Positions 1 through 8,217 of a stretch of DNA of 8,873 bases are shown here, in pieces. A program made the position numbers and the translations under genes. Below the pieces are notes generated by a model. That model saw only the letters and a program-made list of their open reading frames with translations, searched no databases and had not been told where the DNA came from. Origin of the DNA: Komagataeibacter kakiaceti JCM 25156 (GTDB lineage: Bacteria; Pseudomonadota; Alphaproteobacteria; Acetobacterales; Acetobacteraceae); NCBI RefSeq assembly GCF_000613305.1, contig NZ_BAIO01000068.1, forward strand, positions 1 through 8,873, given 5' to 3'. Numbering within the stretch: position 1 is the first letter of the stretch; each line of letters opens with the position of its first letter.

Positions 1-2688
1 CACGGTTTCCGCCGCGCCGCAGGCCTGCGCCCGGTTGGGCAGGATCGTATCAAACGCGCCCGCGCGGGCCAGGTTTTCAAGCTGCATCTTGTTGACCTGC
101 CGCGGGTCAAGCCGGGCGGCCAGATCCTCAAGGTCGGTAAACGGCCTGTCACCGCGCTGGGTGACAAGGCTTTCCATCGCCCCCAGCCCCACTTTCTTGA
201 CGGCGGCCAGCGCGTAGCGGATGCCGTAGGTGACGCCATCGGGCAGTTTTTCCACCGTGAAATCAGGGCCGGAGGCATTGATGTCGGGCGGCAGCACGCG
301 AATGCCCAGCCGCTCGGCCTCCTGCCGCAGGGCGGCCAGCTTGTCCGTTTTTTCCCGCGCCAGCGACATGCACGCGGCAAGGAAGGCGACGGGATGGTTC
401 GCCTTCATCCACGCGGTCTGGTACGACACCAGCGCATAGGCGGCGGCATGGGATTTGTTGAACCCGTAATCCGCGAACTTGGCCATGAGGTCGAACACCT
501 CGGCCGCCTTTTCGCTCCCGATCCCGCGCTTTGTCGCCCCTTCGGTAAAGATCTCGCGCTGGCGGTCCATCTCGGCGCGGATTTTCTTGCCCATGGCGCG
601 CCGCAGCAGGTCCGCCCCGCCCAGGCTGTAGCCCGCCATTTTCTGGGCGATCTGCATCACCTGTTCCTGATAGACCATGATGCCATAGGTCTCTTCGAGG
701 ATGTCGCGGATTTCCTCGTGCGGGGGTTCCCATGCCTCGCCATGCTTGCGGCGGCAGTAATCGGGAATATTGGCCATGGGGCCGGGGCGGTACAGCGCCA
801 CGGCGGCGATCAGGTCCTCCAGCCGGGTCGGGCGCATCTGCTTGAGGACATCGCGCATCCCCGCCCCTTCGAACTGGAACACGCCGCCGGTATCGCCGCG
901 CGCCAGCATGTCGTATGTCAGGGCGTCATCCAGCGGCAGGGCCGACAGATCCACCTCTATGCCCATACCGTGCAGGAACTTCACCGCGCGTTGCAGGATG
1001 GTAAGCGTGGTCAGGCCAAGGAAGTCGAATTTGACCAGCCCCGCCTGCTCCACGAACTTCATGTTGTACTGCGTGACCAGCATCTCGCTTTTCGGGTCAC
1101 GGTACAGCGGCACCAGCTCCACCAGTTCGCGGTCACCGATCACCACGCCCGCGGCGTGCGTGCTGGCGTGGCGGAACAGGCCTTCAAGCTGCTGGCCGAT
1201 TTCCAGCAGGCGGCGGATGGCTTCATCCTCGTCGCGCATTTCCTGCAGGCGCGGCTCCCCCTCGATCGCGGCCTTGAGCGTGACCGGCTGCGCGGGGTTG
1301 TTGGGGATCAGTTCCGCCACACGGTTGACCATGCCATAGGGCAGGCCAAGCACGCGCCCCACGTCGCGCACGGCGGCGCGGGCCTGCAGCTTGCCGAACG
1401 TGATGATCTGGGCCACGCGGTCCGGCCCGTATTCGCCCCGGACGTAACGGATCACCTCATCACGCCGGTCCTGACAGAAATCAATATCGAAATCGGGCAT
1501 CGACACGCGTTCGGGGTTGAGGAAGCGTTCGAACAGCAGGTTGAAGGGAATGGGGTCGATATCGGTAATGGTCAGCGCCCACGCGGCCAGCGATCCCGCG
1601 CCCGAGCCACGCCCCGGCCCCACGGGAATGTCATGCGCCTTGGCCCACTGGATGAAGTCGGCCACGATCATGAAATAACCGGGGAACCCCATCTGCGCGA
1701 TGATGTCGAGTTCAAAGGCCAGACGTTCCTCGTATTTCGTCCGGGTCTCATCATCCACCTTCATGCGCGAAAGGCGGCGCTCAAGGCCGGTGATGGCCAT
1801 GTTGCGCAGGGTCTCGTCCTCGGTCTTGCCCTTCTGCACCTTGGGGCACATGGGCAGCAGCGGCTTGCGCGTTTCCACCTGCACGGCGCAGCGGCGCGCG
1901 ATGTCCAGCGTATTGTCACAGGCTTCGGGCAGGTCGGCGAAGAGTTCGCGCATCACCTCCGGCGGCTTGAACCAGTGTTCGGGGGTGACGCGCCAGCGGT
2001 CACGCTCGGCCATGGTGCGCCCCTGCGCGATGCACAGCAGCGCGTCATGCGCCTCGTACATGTCCGGGCGGGGGAAGAAACATTCATTCGTGGCCACCAG
2101 CGGCAGGCCCATGCGGTCGGCCATGGCGATCATGCCCGGCTCCACCGCCTGCTCCGCCGCGCGGCCGTGGCGGTGCAGTTCAACCGCCATGTTGTCCCCA
2201 TACGCCTCGTGCAGCCGGGCCATGAGGCGGGCGGCTTCTGGTTCCTGCCCTTCGGCCAGCATGTTGAACAGCGGCCCCCTGCTGCCGCCCGTGAGCAAAA
2301 ACAGGCCGCCCGCATGCTGGCACAGCAGGTCGAGGCTTACGGTCGGCTCATCCGTCTCATGCTGTAGAAAGCCCGCGGAGGACAGGATCTGGAGATTGGC
2401 CAGCCCCTGCGCGTCACGCGCCAGCAGCACGATCGGCTCGGCCGGGGTGCCGGGCTTGTCGTTGCGCGCCGGCAGGGCGATCTGGCAGCCGATGATGGGC
2501 TGCACGCCCTTCTTGCCGCAGTACTGCGAGAATTCCAGCGCCCCGAACATGTTGCCCGTATCGGTAATCGCGACGGCGGGCATGCGCATGTCATGCGCCA
2601 GCGCCACCAGTTCGGGCACGCGGATGGCCCCCTGGCTGAGGGAATAGGCGGAATGAACGCGCAGGTGAATGAAATCGGCATGGGACAT
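1..2688 (-). CDS. dnaE: DNA polymerase III subunit alpha (N-terminal 896 residues; C-terminus beyond window edge)
   Basis: This is the catalytic subunit of the replicative DNA polymerase. I translated the frame from ATG at 2688-2686 through base 1 and found no stop or frameshift. The PHP domain begins at once (HLRVHSAYSL near residue 8, AITDTGN near 40, PIIG near 61). The polymerase core follows: GPGRGSGAGSL from residue 357, PDFDIDF with Asp401 and Asp403, and KFDFLGL with Asp555. These are the numbers of the three catalytic aspartates of E. coli DnaE. GVFQFEG, ALYRPGP, MVYQEQVMQIA and GFNKSHAAAYA follow. The C-terminal end (rest of the (HhH)2, OB and tau-binding region, roughly 250 residues) is cut off by the window. 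The first PHP motif reads H-L-R rather than H-x-H, as in E. coli, so the PHP domain is probably not a metal-dependent exonuclease. The start is chosen because the PHP domain follows directly; upstream is only a weak AGGG-type ribosome site. It lies 34 bases after lolD, as last visible gene of the proS operon. Confidence 0.97.
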   Translation of the reverse strand, partial: MSHADFIHLRVHSAYSLSQGAIRVPELVALAHDMRMPAVAITDTGNMFGALEFSQYCGKKGVQPIIGCQIALPARNDKPGTPAEPIVLLARDAQGLANLQILSSAGFLQHETDEPTVSLDLLCQHAGGLFLLTGGSRGPLFNMLAEGQEPEAARLMARLHEAYGDNMAVELHRHGRAAEQAVEPGMIAMADRMGLPLVATNECFFPRPDMYEAHDALLCIAQGRTMAERDRWRVTPEHWFKPPEVMRELFADLPEACDNTLDIARRCAVQVETRKPLLPMCPKVQKGKTEDETLRNMAITGLERRLSRMKVDDETRTKYEERLAFELDIIAQMGFPGYFMIVADFIQWAKAHDIPVGPGRGSGAGSLAAWALTITDIDPIPFNLLFERFLNPERVSMPDFDIDFCQDRRDEVIRYVRGEYGPDRVAQIITFGKLQARAAVRDVGRVLGLPYGMVNRVAELIPNNPAQPVTLKAAIEGEPRLQEMRDEDEAIRRLLEIGQQLEGLFRHASTHAAGVVIGDRELVELVPLYRDPKSEMLVTQYNMKFVEQAGLVKFDFLGLTTLTILQRAVKFLHGMGIEVDLSALPLDDALTYDMLARGDTGGVFQFEGAGMRDVLKQMRPTRLEDLIAAVALYRPGPMANIPDYCRRKHGEAWEPPHEEIRDILEETYGIMVYQEQVMQIAQKMAGYSLGGADLLRRAMGKKIRAEMDRQREIFTEGATKRGIGSEKAAEVFDLMAKFADYGFNKSHAAAYALVSYQTAWMKANHPVAFLAACMSLAREKTDKLAALRQEAERLGIRVLPPDINASGPDFTVEKLPDGVTYGIRYALAAVKKVGLGAMESLVTQRGDRPFTDLEDLAARLDPRQVNKMQLENLARAGAFDTILPNRAQACGAAETV

Positions 2689-2722
2689 GCCCCACCCTAC
2701 CGCAGGCCAGCGGCAATTTACA

Positions 2723-3457
2723 CTACCCCCCGCGCGCCTGCGCGTCCGCCGCTGCCACGGGCTCCGACACCGGCACGATCAGCCCGTCACGCAGCGTGAC
2801 GATCCGGTCCATGCGACGGGCAAGGTCCATGTTATGGGTCGCGATCAGGGCCGCGACGCCGTGCGCCCGCACGGTGCCTAGCAGCGCGTCGAACACGGCG
2901 TCGGATGTATGGACATCCAGATTACCCGTCGGCTCATCGGCCAGCAGCACATGGGGCTGGTTGGCCAGCGCGCGCGCAATGGCCACGCGCTGCTTCTCGC
3001 CGCCGGACAGCTTGCCGGGCAGGTGCTCCAGCCTGTGTTCCAGCCCGAACGCGCCCAGCAGTTCGTCCGCCCGCGCACGCGCCTGTCTCCGCGCAACCCC
3101 CGCGATCATCTGCGGCAGCATGACGTTTTCCCGCGCGCTGAATTCCGCCAGCAGGTGATGGAACTGATAGACGAACCCGATCCGGTCACGCCGGAGCTGC
3201 GTGCGCTCCCGATCCGCCAGCGCGCCCGCGTCCTGTCCGGCCAGCAGGACGCACCCGGCATCCGGTTTTTCCAGAAGCCCGGCCAGATGCAGGAGCGTGG
3301 ACTTGCCCGTGCCCGAAGGGGCGACCAGCGCCACGATCTCACCGGGATGGAGGGTAAGGTCCGCCCCGCGCAGCACATCGAGCGTTTCCTCGCCGCTGAT
3401 ATAGCGCCGCGCCACGCCATCAAGGCGCAGCGGGGGCGCGTTGACCACCTCATTCAT
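2723..3457 (-). CDS. lolD: Lipoprotein-releasing ABC transporter, ATP-binding subunit LolD
   Basis: This is a 244-residue cytoplasmic ATPase that powers release of outer-membrane lipoproteins from the inner membrane to the periplasmic carrier LolA. All ABC motifs are present in order: Walker [10 protein letters not shown] at 46-54, Q-loop Gln98 in FVYQFHH, signature LSGGEKQR at 150-157, Walker B VLLADE at 170-175, D-loop NLD at 179-181 and switch His208 in ATHN. Walker A begins with Ala where the consensus has Gly; as I recall this is usual for alphaproteobacterial LolD, and the nucleotide-binding GTGKS is intact. Length fits the family (about 230 residues). LolD is told from the similar MacB, FtsE and other o228-family ATPases mainly by its partner gene: it overlaps the LolC-type permease gene by 8 bases (ATGAATGA) and has a good GGAGG site at 3467-3471 inside that gene, so the two are co-translated. 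It ends with TAG, 34 bases before dnaE. Confidence 0.95.
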   Translation of the reverse strand: MNEVVNAPPLRLDGVARRYISGEETLDVLRGADLTLHPGEIVALVAPSGTGKSTLLHLAGLLEKPDAGCVLLAGQDAGALADRERTQLRRDRIGFVYQFHHLLAEFSARENVMLPQMIAGVARRQARARADELLGAFGLEHRLEHLPGKLSGGEKQRVAIARALANQPHVLLADEPTGNLDVHTSDAVFDALLGTVRAHGVAALIATHNMDLARRMDRIVTLRDGLIVPVSEPVAAADAQARGG

Positions 3458-4694
3458 GGCGCAGGGCCTCCACCGGGTCGGTTCTGGCCGCCCGCCAGGA
3501 TGGGTAGAGCGTGGCCAGCAGCGAGAGCGCGAGCGCCATCGCGATCACCTCTGCCACCTGCGACCAGATCAGCTTGGCGGGCAGGTGTTCAAGATAATAC
3601 ACCTCGGCATTGAACAGGTCGGTGCCGGTGATGCGTTGCAGGATCTGGCGGATATGCTCGATATTCAGGCAGAACACGATCCCCAGCCCCGTGCCCACCA
3701 CGGTGCCGGTCACCCCGACCGACGCCCCGCACATGAGGAAGATGCGCATGATCGCGCCCCGCGTGGCCCCCAGCGTGCGCAGCACGGCAATATCGGCGCT
3801 CTTGTCCTTGACCATCATGATCAGCGAGGAAATGACGTTGAACGCGGCCACAAGGATGATCAGCGTCAGGATCAGGAACATCACGTTCTGTTCCACCTGC
3901 ACCGCGCCGAAAAAGGCGTTGTTGCTCTGCGTCCAGTCCATGACGCGGACATCGCCGTTCATGACCTTTTCAATGGCCTGACGGACCGGGATGACATTTT
4001 CCGCGTCCCGGGTCATGACCTGCACCTGCGTCACCTGCCCCGGCAACTGGAAATAGACCTGTGCCGCGTGCAGGGGCAGGAAGACGTAACCGGCGTTGTA
4101 GTCATTCACCCCGGCATCGAAAATCCCCACCACCCGGTAGGCGCGCACGCGCGGCATGGTGCCAAAGGCCGTCGCCGCCCCCTGGGGCGAGACAAGGGTG
4201 AGTCTGCCCCCCACGGTCAGCCCCGCGCGTTCGGCCAGCGTGGTGCCGACGATGATGGTGTCATCATCGCCAAAATCATCCATGGAGCCCGCAACAAGGT
4301 TGTCGCTGACTTCATGCAGGCCGATCAGGTCGGCGCGGGTCATGCCGCGCACCAGCCCGCCCGCATTGTAATTGCCCGAATTGAGCAGCACCTGCGATTC
4401 CACCAGCGGCGCCGCTGAAACCACGCCGGGCACGCTACGCACGCGGGCCGTCACATCATCATAATCACTGATGGTGCGCGAGACGCCGTACACGCTCAGA
4501 TCCCCGTTGAGGCCAAGGATACGCCCCAGCAGGTCAGCCTTGAACCCGTTCATGACCGACATGACGATGATGAGAGTTGCGACGCCAAGCGCGATCCCCA
4601 CAAGCGAGAAGATCGCGATGACGGAAACGAACCGTTCCCCGCGCCGGGCATGCAGGTAGCGCCCGGCGACCATCCGCTCGAAGGGACCGAACAT
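3450..4694 (-). CDS. lolC: Lipoprotein-releasing system transmembrane protein, LolC/LolE family (probable LolF-type homodimer)
   Basis: This is the membrane subunit of the Lol exporter in the inner membrane. The 414-residue protein has the family layout: an amphipathic start ([14 protein letters not shown]), one membrane helix at about 25-49 ending in MSVMNGF, a large periplasmic domain at about 50-270, then three helices at about 271-295, 317-343 and 375-398, and the typical ending [15 protein letters not shown]. The cytoplasmic coupling segment [17 protein letters not shown] (295-311) is well conserved. Only one LolC/E-type gene is seen here, next to lolD; bacteria with a single gene are thought to use a homodimer (called LolF). 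A proline-bounded loop at Pro170-Pro181 lies where E. coli LolC has its LolA-binding hook; matching it to the hook is my inference. The ATG shares one base with the proS stop (TGATG), and no strong ribosome site precedes it, so translation probably depends on coupling to proS. It overlaps lolD by 8 bases. Confidence 0.95.
   Translation of the reverse strand: MFGPFERMVAGRYLHARRGERFVSVIAIFSLVGIALGVATLIIVMSVMNGFKADLLGRILGLNGDLSVYGVSRTISDYDDVTARVRSVPGVVSAAPLVESQVLLNSGNYNAGGLVRGMTRADLIGLHEVSDNLVAGSMDDFGDDDTIIVGTTLAERAGLTVGGRLTLVSPQGAATAFGTMPRVRAYRVVGIFDAGVNDYNAGYVFLPLHAAQVYFQLPGQVTQVQVMTRDAENVIPVRQAIEKVMNGDVRVMDWTQSNNAFFGAVQVEQNVMFLILTLIILVAAFNVISSLIMMVKDKSADIAVLRTLGATRGAIMRIFLMCGASVGVTGTVVGTGLGIVFCLNIEHIRQILQRITGTDLFNAEVYYLEHLPAKLIWSQVAEVIAMALALSLLATLYPSWRAARTDPVEALRHE
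3467..3471 (-). promoter_or_regulatory. Shine-Dalgarno site of lolD, inside lolC
   Basis: The minus strand reads GGAGG here, 9 bases before the lolD ATG at 3457-3455. It lies within the last codons of lolC, so lolD can recruit ribosomes on its own as well as by coupling through the 8-base overlap. It supports ATG 3457 as the lolD start. Confidence 0.7.
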
Positions 4695-6016
4695 CAGCCC
4701 GGCGTTTTCATGACAAGGGCCAGCGCGCCTTCGACCGTATCCTCGGTGCGCTCACCCGTGCGGCGATTCTTGATCTCGACCTTGCCGTCCTTCGCCCCAC
4801 GCGGGCCGACAATAAGCTGCCACGGGTGGCCCATCAGGTCCGCATCGGCAAACTTCGCGCCGGCGCGTTCCGCGCGGTCATCATACAGGAAATGCTCCGG
4901 GGCGGCGGCGTACAGCTTCTCGCACATGGCGTCACACACGCTGTCGCCACTCTTGAGGTTGATGATCACGGCGCGGAAGGGCGCGACGGATTCCGGCCAG
5001 ATGATGCCGTTTTCATCATGGCTGGCCTCGATAATGGCGGCGACGAGACGCGAGACGCCAATGCCGTACGACCCCATTTCCGGGAACAGCGGCGCGCCAT
5101 CCGGCCCGCTGACCGTGATGTCCATGGATTCGGTGTATTTACGCCCGAAATGGAAGATATGCCCGACCTCGATGCCCCGGCCCTCGCGCTGGCGCGCGGC
5201 GGGAACCTGCGCCCACGCGGCGGTATCGTGCTTTTCATCGGTGGCGGCGTAGAACGAGGTCATGCGCGTGAAGAACTGCTCCAGCGAATGGCGATCGGCA
5301 ATATCCACATCCTGCCCCAGCCAGTCCTGTTCCTCCAGCGCGCTGTCAAAGAACACGCCGCTCTCCCCCGTGGGGGCGAGGATCAGGAATTCATGGCTCA
5401 GCTCGCCCCCGATCGGCCCCGTATCGGCCAGCATCGGGATGGCGCGCACGCCCAGACGCTGGAACGTGCGCAGATAGGCCAGCATCATCCGCCGGTAGGT
5501 ATCGACCGAGGAGTCGTAATCCAGATCGAAGCTGTAGGCGTCCTTCATGTAGAATTCGCGCCCGCGCATCACACCGAAACGGGGGCGCACCTCGTCACGG
5601 AACTTCCACTGGATGTGATAGAGAACCTGCGGCAGTTCCTTGTAGGACTTGATGACCTGACCGAACAGGTCGGTGATCATTTCCTCATTGGTCGGCCCAT
5701 ACAGCATGTCGCGCTCGTGGCGGTCACGGATGCGCAGCATTTCCGGGCCATAGGCGTCATAACGCCCCGACCGCTTCCACAGCTCGGCGGACTGGAGCGT
5801 GGGCATCAGCAGTTCCTGCGCGCCCACGGCGTTCTGTTCCTGGCGCACGATCTCCGCGATGTTCTGCAAAACCCGCCATCCGGCTGGCAGCCAGGCATAG
5901 ATGCCCGCGGCCGTCTGGCGGATCAGGCCCGCGCGCAGCATGAGCCGGTGCGAGGTGATCTGGGCCTCGGCCGGATTTTCCTTGAGGGTAGGCAGAAAAC
6001 TGCGGGACAGACGCAT
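4694..6016 (-). CDS. proS: Proline--tRNA ligase, short form without editing insertion
   Basis: This cytoplasmic class II aminoacyl-tRNA synthetase joins proline to tRNA(Pro). The 440 residues show the class II catalytic core: motif 1 region [20 protein letters not shown] (residues about 70-90, partly quoted), TNEE at 109-112, motif 2 with FRDE at 139-142 and [13 protein letters not shown] at 152-164, and motif 3 GSYGIGVSR at 315-323. The anticodon-binding domain follows from about 345 ([14 protein letters not shown] near 403-416). E. coli ProS has 572 residues because of an editing insertion (INS) between motifs 2 and 3; here that space is only about 90 residues, so INS is missing or minimal. 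This is usual in alphaproteobacteria, where ProXp-ala-type proteins clear Ala-tRNA(Pro) in trans. The start [13 protein letters not shown] matches the usual start of this form. The ribosome site is weak (CGGA very close, or AAGG 11 bases away). It is first gene of the operon with lolC, lolD and dnaE. Confidence 0.97.
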   Translation of the reverse strand: MRLSRSFLPTLKENPAEAQITSHRLMLRAGLIRQTAAGIYAWLPAGWRVLQNIAEIVRQEQNAVGAQELLMPTLQSAELWKRSGRYDAYGPEMLRIRDRHERDMLYGPTNEEMITDLFGQVIKSYKELPQVLYHIQWKFRDEVRPRFGVMRGREFYMKDAYSFDLDYDSSVDTYRRMMLAYLRTFQRLGVRAIPMLADTGPIGGELSHEFLILAPTGESGVFFDSALEEQDWLGQDVDIADRHSLEQFFTRMTSFYAATDEKHDTAAWAQVPAARQREGRGIEVGHIFHFGRKYTESMDITVSGPDGAPLFPEMGSYGIGVSRLVAAIIEASHDENGIIWPESVAPFRAVIINLKSGDSVCDAMCEKLYAAAPEHFLYDDRAERAGAKFADADLMGHPWQLIVGPRGAKDGKVEIKNRRTGERTEDTVEGALALVMKTPG

Positions 6017-6255
6017 ATCCGTATGAACCTTGAAGTAGGGGAACCAGTAATGCGACGGACCCTAGACCAATCGGCACCCGCGTGGAATGGGGCATGTGCC
6101 ACGCCCCCGTTCCCGCCACACCAAAGCGTGATGCTGCCCTGCCCCGACAGTGTAAACATCCGCGTGAGGGGGAGTAGCCGCCCCACCGTGGCAGGGCTAA
6201 TGTGCGCGGGCAAATCTGGTTGCGCAAAAGACGCCGGGTTTAGGGAAAACGTACC
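6017..6255. other. Intergenic region upstream of proS (expected operon promoter)
   Basis: These 239 bases lie between the rnj terminator and the proS start. Because the terminator separates the two units, the promoter of proS-lolC-lolD-dnaE should be here, but I cannot point to a convincing -35/-10 pair. The best -35-like hexamer on the minus strand is TTTACA at about 6152-6157, with no good -10 at 16-18 bases. An 8-bp palindrome TTGCGCAA sits at 6220-6227. Frames open through this stretch run on as antisense or shifted frames of proS and show no family motif, so I call no gene. Confidence 0.5.
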
Positions 6256-6293
6256 AAAAAAATGGCAGGAAACGGTCAGCCGCTTCCTGCCAT
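6256..6293 (-). terminator. Intrinsic (Rho-independent) terminator of rnj
   Basis: On the minus strand a perfect 10-bp stem, ATGGCAGGAA (6293-6284) with its complement at 6271-6262, is extended after one A-C mismatch by 3 more G-C pairs closing a 4-base loop. The stem is followed directly by seven T residues (6262-6256). It starts 28 bases after the rnj stop at 6322, so it ends the rnj transcript and isolates the proS operon. On the plus strand no T-run follows the stem, so it works in one direction. Confidence 0.9.
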
Positions 6294-6321
6294 AATCATT
6301 TCCGGCCCCCGCGCGCCGTGG

Positions 6322-6552
6322 TCAGACGCGCAGCAGATGCACATCCACCAGCGGGCGCTTTTGCAGCTTGCGGCCCAGCGCCCGGCGCAGGGCGGTTTTC
6401 GCGGCCTCGCGGAAGGTCGCGTCGTTCGCGCGCAGTTCATCGGGAATTTCATCCAGCGCATTGCCGAATTCTTCCGTGATACGCAGGGTTTCGGGGTCTT
6501 CCATATCCAGCAGCCCCGGCGCGCTGACCTTCGGGTCACCGATCAGGTAGCT
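6322..6552 (-). pseudogene. rnj: Detached C-terminal segment of ribonuclease J (out of frame)
   Basis: In the frame -1 to the main rnj frame, 76 codons are open from 6552 to the TGA at 6324-6322. The translation runs S-Y-L-I-G-D-P-K-V-S-A-P-G-L-L-D, then MEDPETLRITEEFGNALDE, and ends LVDVHLLRV. This is the expected C-terminal domain of alphaproteobacterial RNase J, joining exactly where the main frame stops. The first ATG of the segment is at 6504, with no good ribosome site before it, so it is unlikely to be made as a separate protein. The rnj terminator follows 28 bases later. The codon content looks intact, with no further stops, so the shift is recent or a sequencing error. Confidence 0.88.
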
Positions 6553-7964
6553 TCATCATCGACGGCGAAGCTGCCCAGCACCATGCCATTGAACAGCATG
6601 CGCCGCCGGGCCGACAGCACGCCCCCGTTCATGGGCAGGATACGGCCGCCATCCAGCACCAGCCGCCCGGTCGGCGCGGTATCACCCACCTCCATGCCAT
6701 TGGCGCGGATGTCGAGGATGTCACCATCCTCCAGCAGCACCGGTTCAATATCGAGTTCCTGCGCAATGGCGGCGTTGGCGGTCAGGTGACGCCATTCGCC
6801 ATGCACGGGAATGAGATAGCGTGGGCGCACAAGATCATACAGCATCCGCACATCGCCACCCGTGGCATGACCCGACACATGCACCAGATGATCCTTGTCG
6901 GTAATCACCTGCACGCCACGGCGGGTCAGGTTGTCCTGCACCTGGATCACCGCCTGCTCGTTACCGGGAATCATGCGGCTGCTGTAGATGACGGTATCGT
7001 TCTCACCCAGAGAGATGTTGGGGTGCGTATCGGACGCAATGCGCGACAGGGCCGAACGCGGCTCCCCCTGGCTGCCCGTCACGATCAGGAGGATCTGGTC
7101 CTCATGAACGGAATTCGCCTCCTGTTCGGATAGGAAGGGCGGCACATCCGACAGATAACCGCACTCGCGCGCCGCGACCTCCAGGTTGCGCAGGCTGCGG
7201 CCCACCACAGCCACCTTGCGGCCCGCCGCCTGCGCGGCCTTGGCCAGCGTTTCCACACGCGCCACGTTACTGGCGAAGCATGTCACCGCGATCCGCCCCT
7301 CAAGCGAGGCGATGAGACGGGTCATCTCACGCCGCACATCCGCTTCCGACGCGGAAGGCCCCTCGGTGCGGACATTGGTGCTGTCACACACCATGGCCAG
7401 CACGCCCTCGCGCCCCAGCGCGGCGAAGGTTTCAAGATCGGTCGGCGGTCCGACCTGCGGGTTGGGGTCGATCTTCCAGTCACCCGTATGGATGATGATG
7501 CCCTGCGGCGTACGCAGCGCCAGCGACTGCGACTCCGGCACCGAATGGGTTACGGAAATGAAGCGCAGATCGAACGGACCGACGGTGAACGCACTGCCGG
7601 GCGCGACGACATGGATCGGCACCTGCTGGAGCAGCTGCGCCTCCCCCAGCTTGCGCCGCAGCACGGCGGCGGCGAACGGCGTCACGTAAACCGGACAGCC
7701 AAGCTGCGGCCACAGATGGGCGATGGCGCCCAGATGGTCCTCATGCGCATGGGTGACGACAAGCCCGGCCAGCGCCTTCTTGCGTTCGGCGATAAAGACC
7801 GGATCCGGCAGGAGAATCTCCGCCTCCGGCGTGTCGTTGCCGCTGAAGCCGATACCGCAGTCAACCGCAAGCCATGCCTCTCCCTGCCGGTAGAGGTTGA
7901 GATTCATGCCAATTTCGCCTGTTCCGCCCAGCGGAAGGAATGAAACGCCTGTTATATCATTCAT
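6543..7964 (-). CDS. rnj: Ribonuclease J, main open frame (473 residues), C-terminus cut by frameshift
   Basis: RNase J is a zinc metallo-beta-lactamase/beta-CASP nuclease with endo- and 5'-3' exonuclease activity in mRNA decay and rRNA maturation. Numbered from ATG 7964: the opening GGTGEIGMN (13-21) and DCGIGF (35-40), the metal motif HAHEDHLGA (72-80), THSVPES (139-145), HTGDWK (159-164), CDSTN (193-197), the beta-CASP domain with VTGSQGEPRSAL (295-306) and SSRMIPGNE (328-336), HVSGHA (362-367) and PVHGE (386-390). All catalytic parts are present. The frame ends early at TGA 6545-6543 after ...FAVDDEAT; homologues continue with E-G-Y-L-I-G-D-P. The sequel is found intact in the -1 frame (next entry). 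Rejoined, the protein would be 547 residues, normal for alphaproteobacteria. I chose ATG 7964 over TTG 7967 because AGGAC at 7975-7971 is correctly spaced for it. The truncated product would lack most of the C-terminal domain used for dimer contacts in known RNase J proteins. Confidence 0.93.
   Translation of the reverse strand: MNDITGVSFLPLGGTGEIGMNLNLYRQGEAWLAVDCGIGFSGNDTPEAEILLPDPVFIAERKKALAGLVVTHAHEDHLGAIAHLWPQLGCPVYVTPFAAAVLRRKLGEAQLLQQVPIHVVAPGSAFTVGPFDLRFISVTHSVPESQSLALRTPQGIIIHTGDWKIDPNPQVGPPTDLETFAALGREGVLAMVCDSTNVRTEGPSASEADVRREMTRLIASLEGRIAVTCFASNVARVETLAKAAQAAGRKVAVVGRSLRNLEVAARECGYLSDVPPFLSEQEANSVHEDQILLIVTGSQGEPRSALSRIASDTHPNISLGENDTVIYSSRMIPGNEQAVIQVQDNLTRRGVQVITDKDHLVHVSGHATGGDVRMLYDLVRPRYLIPVHGEWRHLTANAAIAQELDIEPVLLEDGDILDIRANGMEVGDTAPTGRLVLDGGRILPMNGGVLSARRRMLFNGMVLGSFAVDDEAT
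6550..6552 (-). other. Frameshift site in rnj: probable loss of one G
   Basis: The minus strand reads GAT GAA GCT ACC TGA. Adding one G gives GAT GAA GGC TAC CTG ATC GGT GAC, that is D-E-G-Y-L-I-G-D, the expected family sequence. The missing base is therefore one of a GG pair next to 6551 (a C missing beside C6551 on the plus strand). There is no homopolymer run and no X-XXY-YYZ slippery heptamer, so programmed -1 frameshifting is unlikely. Confidence 0.85.
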
Positions 7965-7970
7965 CAAGAA

Positions 7971-7975
7971 GTCCT
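7971..7975 (-). promoter_or_regulatory. Shine-Dalgarno site of rnj
   Basis: The minus strand reads AGGAC here; the AGGA core at 7975-7972 lies 8 bases before ATG 7964-7962. This favours that ATG over the TTG immediately upstream at 7967-7965, which would be too close to the site. Confidence 0.65.
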
Positions 7976-8217
7976 GTTTCTATTAAGATGCTTTGAGATG
8001 GATTCGAAAAAATGGACGCGGAACGCCTGTCCCGTGTCGAATGGCATGCCCTGTTGTCAGCCCGTTCAGGCCAGTAATCCCGTTTGTCGCCAGCCAGTTG
8101 CCTGACCTACACGGCGGACCCGGCTCACTTCCCCATGCTCCACTGGATGGATCGGATGGCTGGAAATGGCGTTCAACACCACGCAGGCTGTCAGGCCGAC
8201 GCTACTAATTCTTGCAT

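Noticed and set aside
394..2367. Long plus-strand open frame of 657 codons opposite dnaE
   Set aside because: It is in codon register with dnaE on the other strand, is rich in His, Arg and Gln as expected from antisense of GC-rich codons, and has no family motif; dnaE itself is certain.
3441..4418. Plus-strand open frame of 325 codons opposite lolC
   Set aside because: It is in codon register with lolC on the other strand and has a His/Asp/Gly-rich composition with no motif.
5757..6227. Minus-strand open frame upstream of and overlapping proS in another frame
   Set aside because: Most of it overlaps proS out of frame; the unique part shows no motif, no conserved start and no ribosome site.
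4826..6295. Plus-strand open frame of 489 codons opposite proS, running on into the intergenic stretch and the rnj terminator
   Set aside because: Register-matched antisense of proS with the same biased composition, no recognised domain and no ribosome site; it also reads through the rnj terminator stem.
6545..6560. Programmed -1 ribosomal frameshifting to make full-length RNase J
   Set aside because: No slippery heptamer precedes the TGA, and a single extra G restores exactly the expected family residues, so a base deletion explains it better.
7995..8020. TTCGAATCC on the minus strand, resembling a tRNA T-loop
   Set aside because: The flanking bases do not form a T-stem, and no acceptor or anticodon arm can be found around it.
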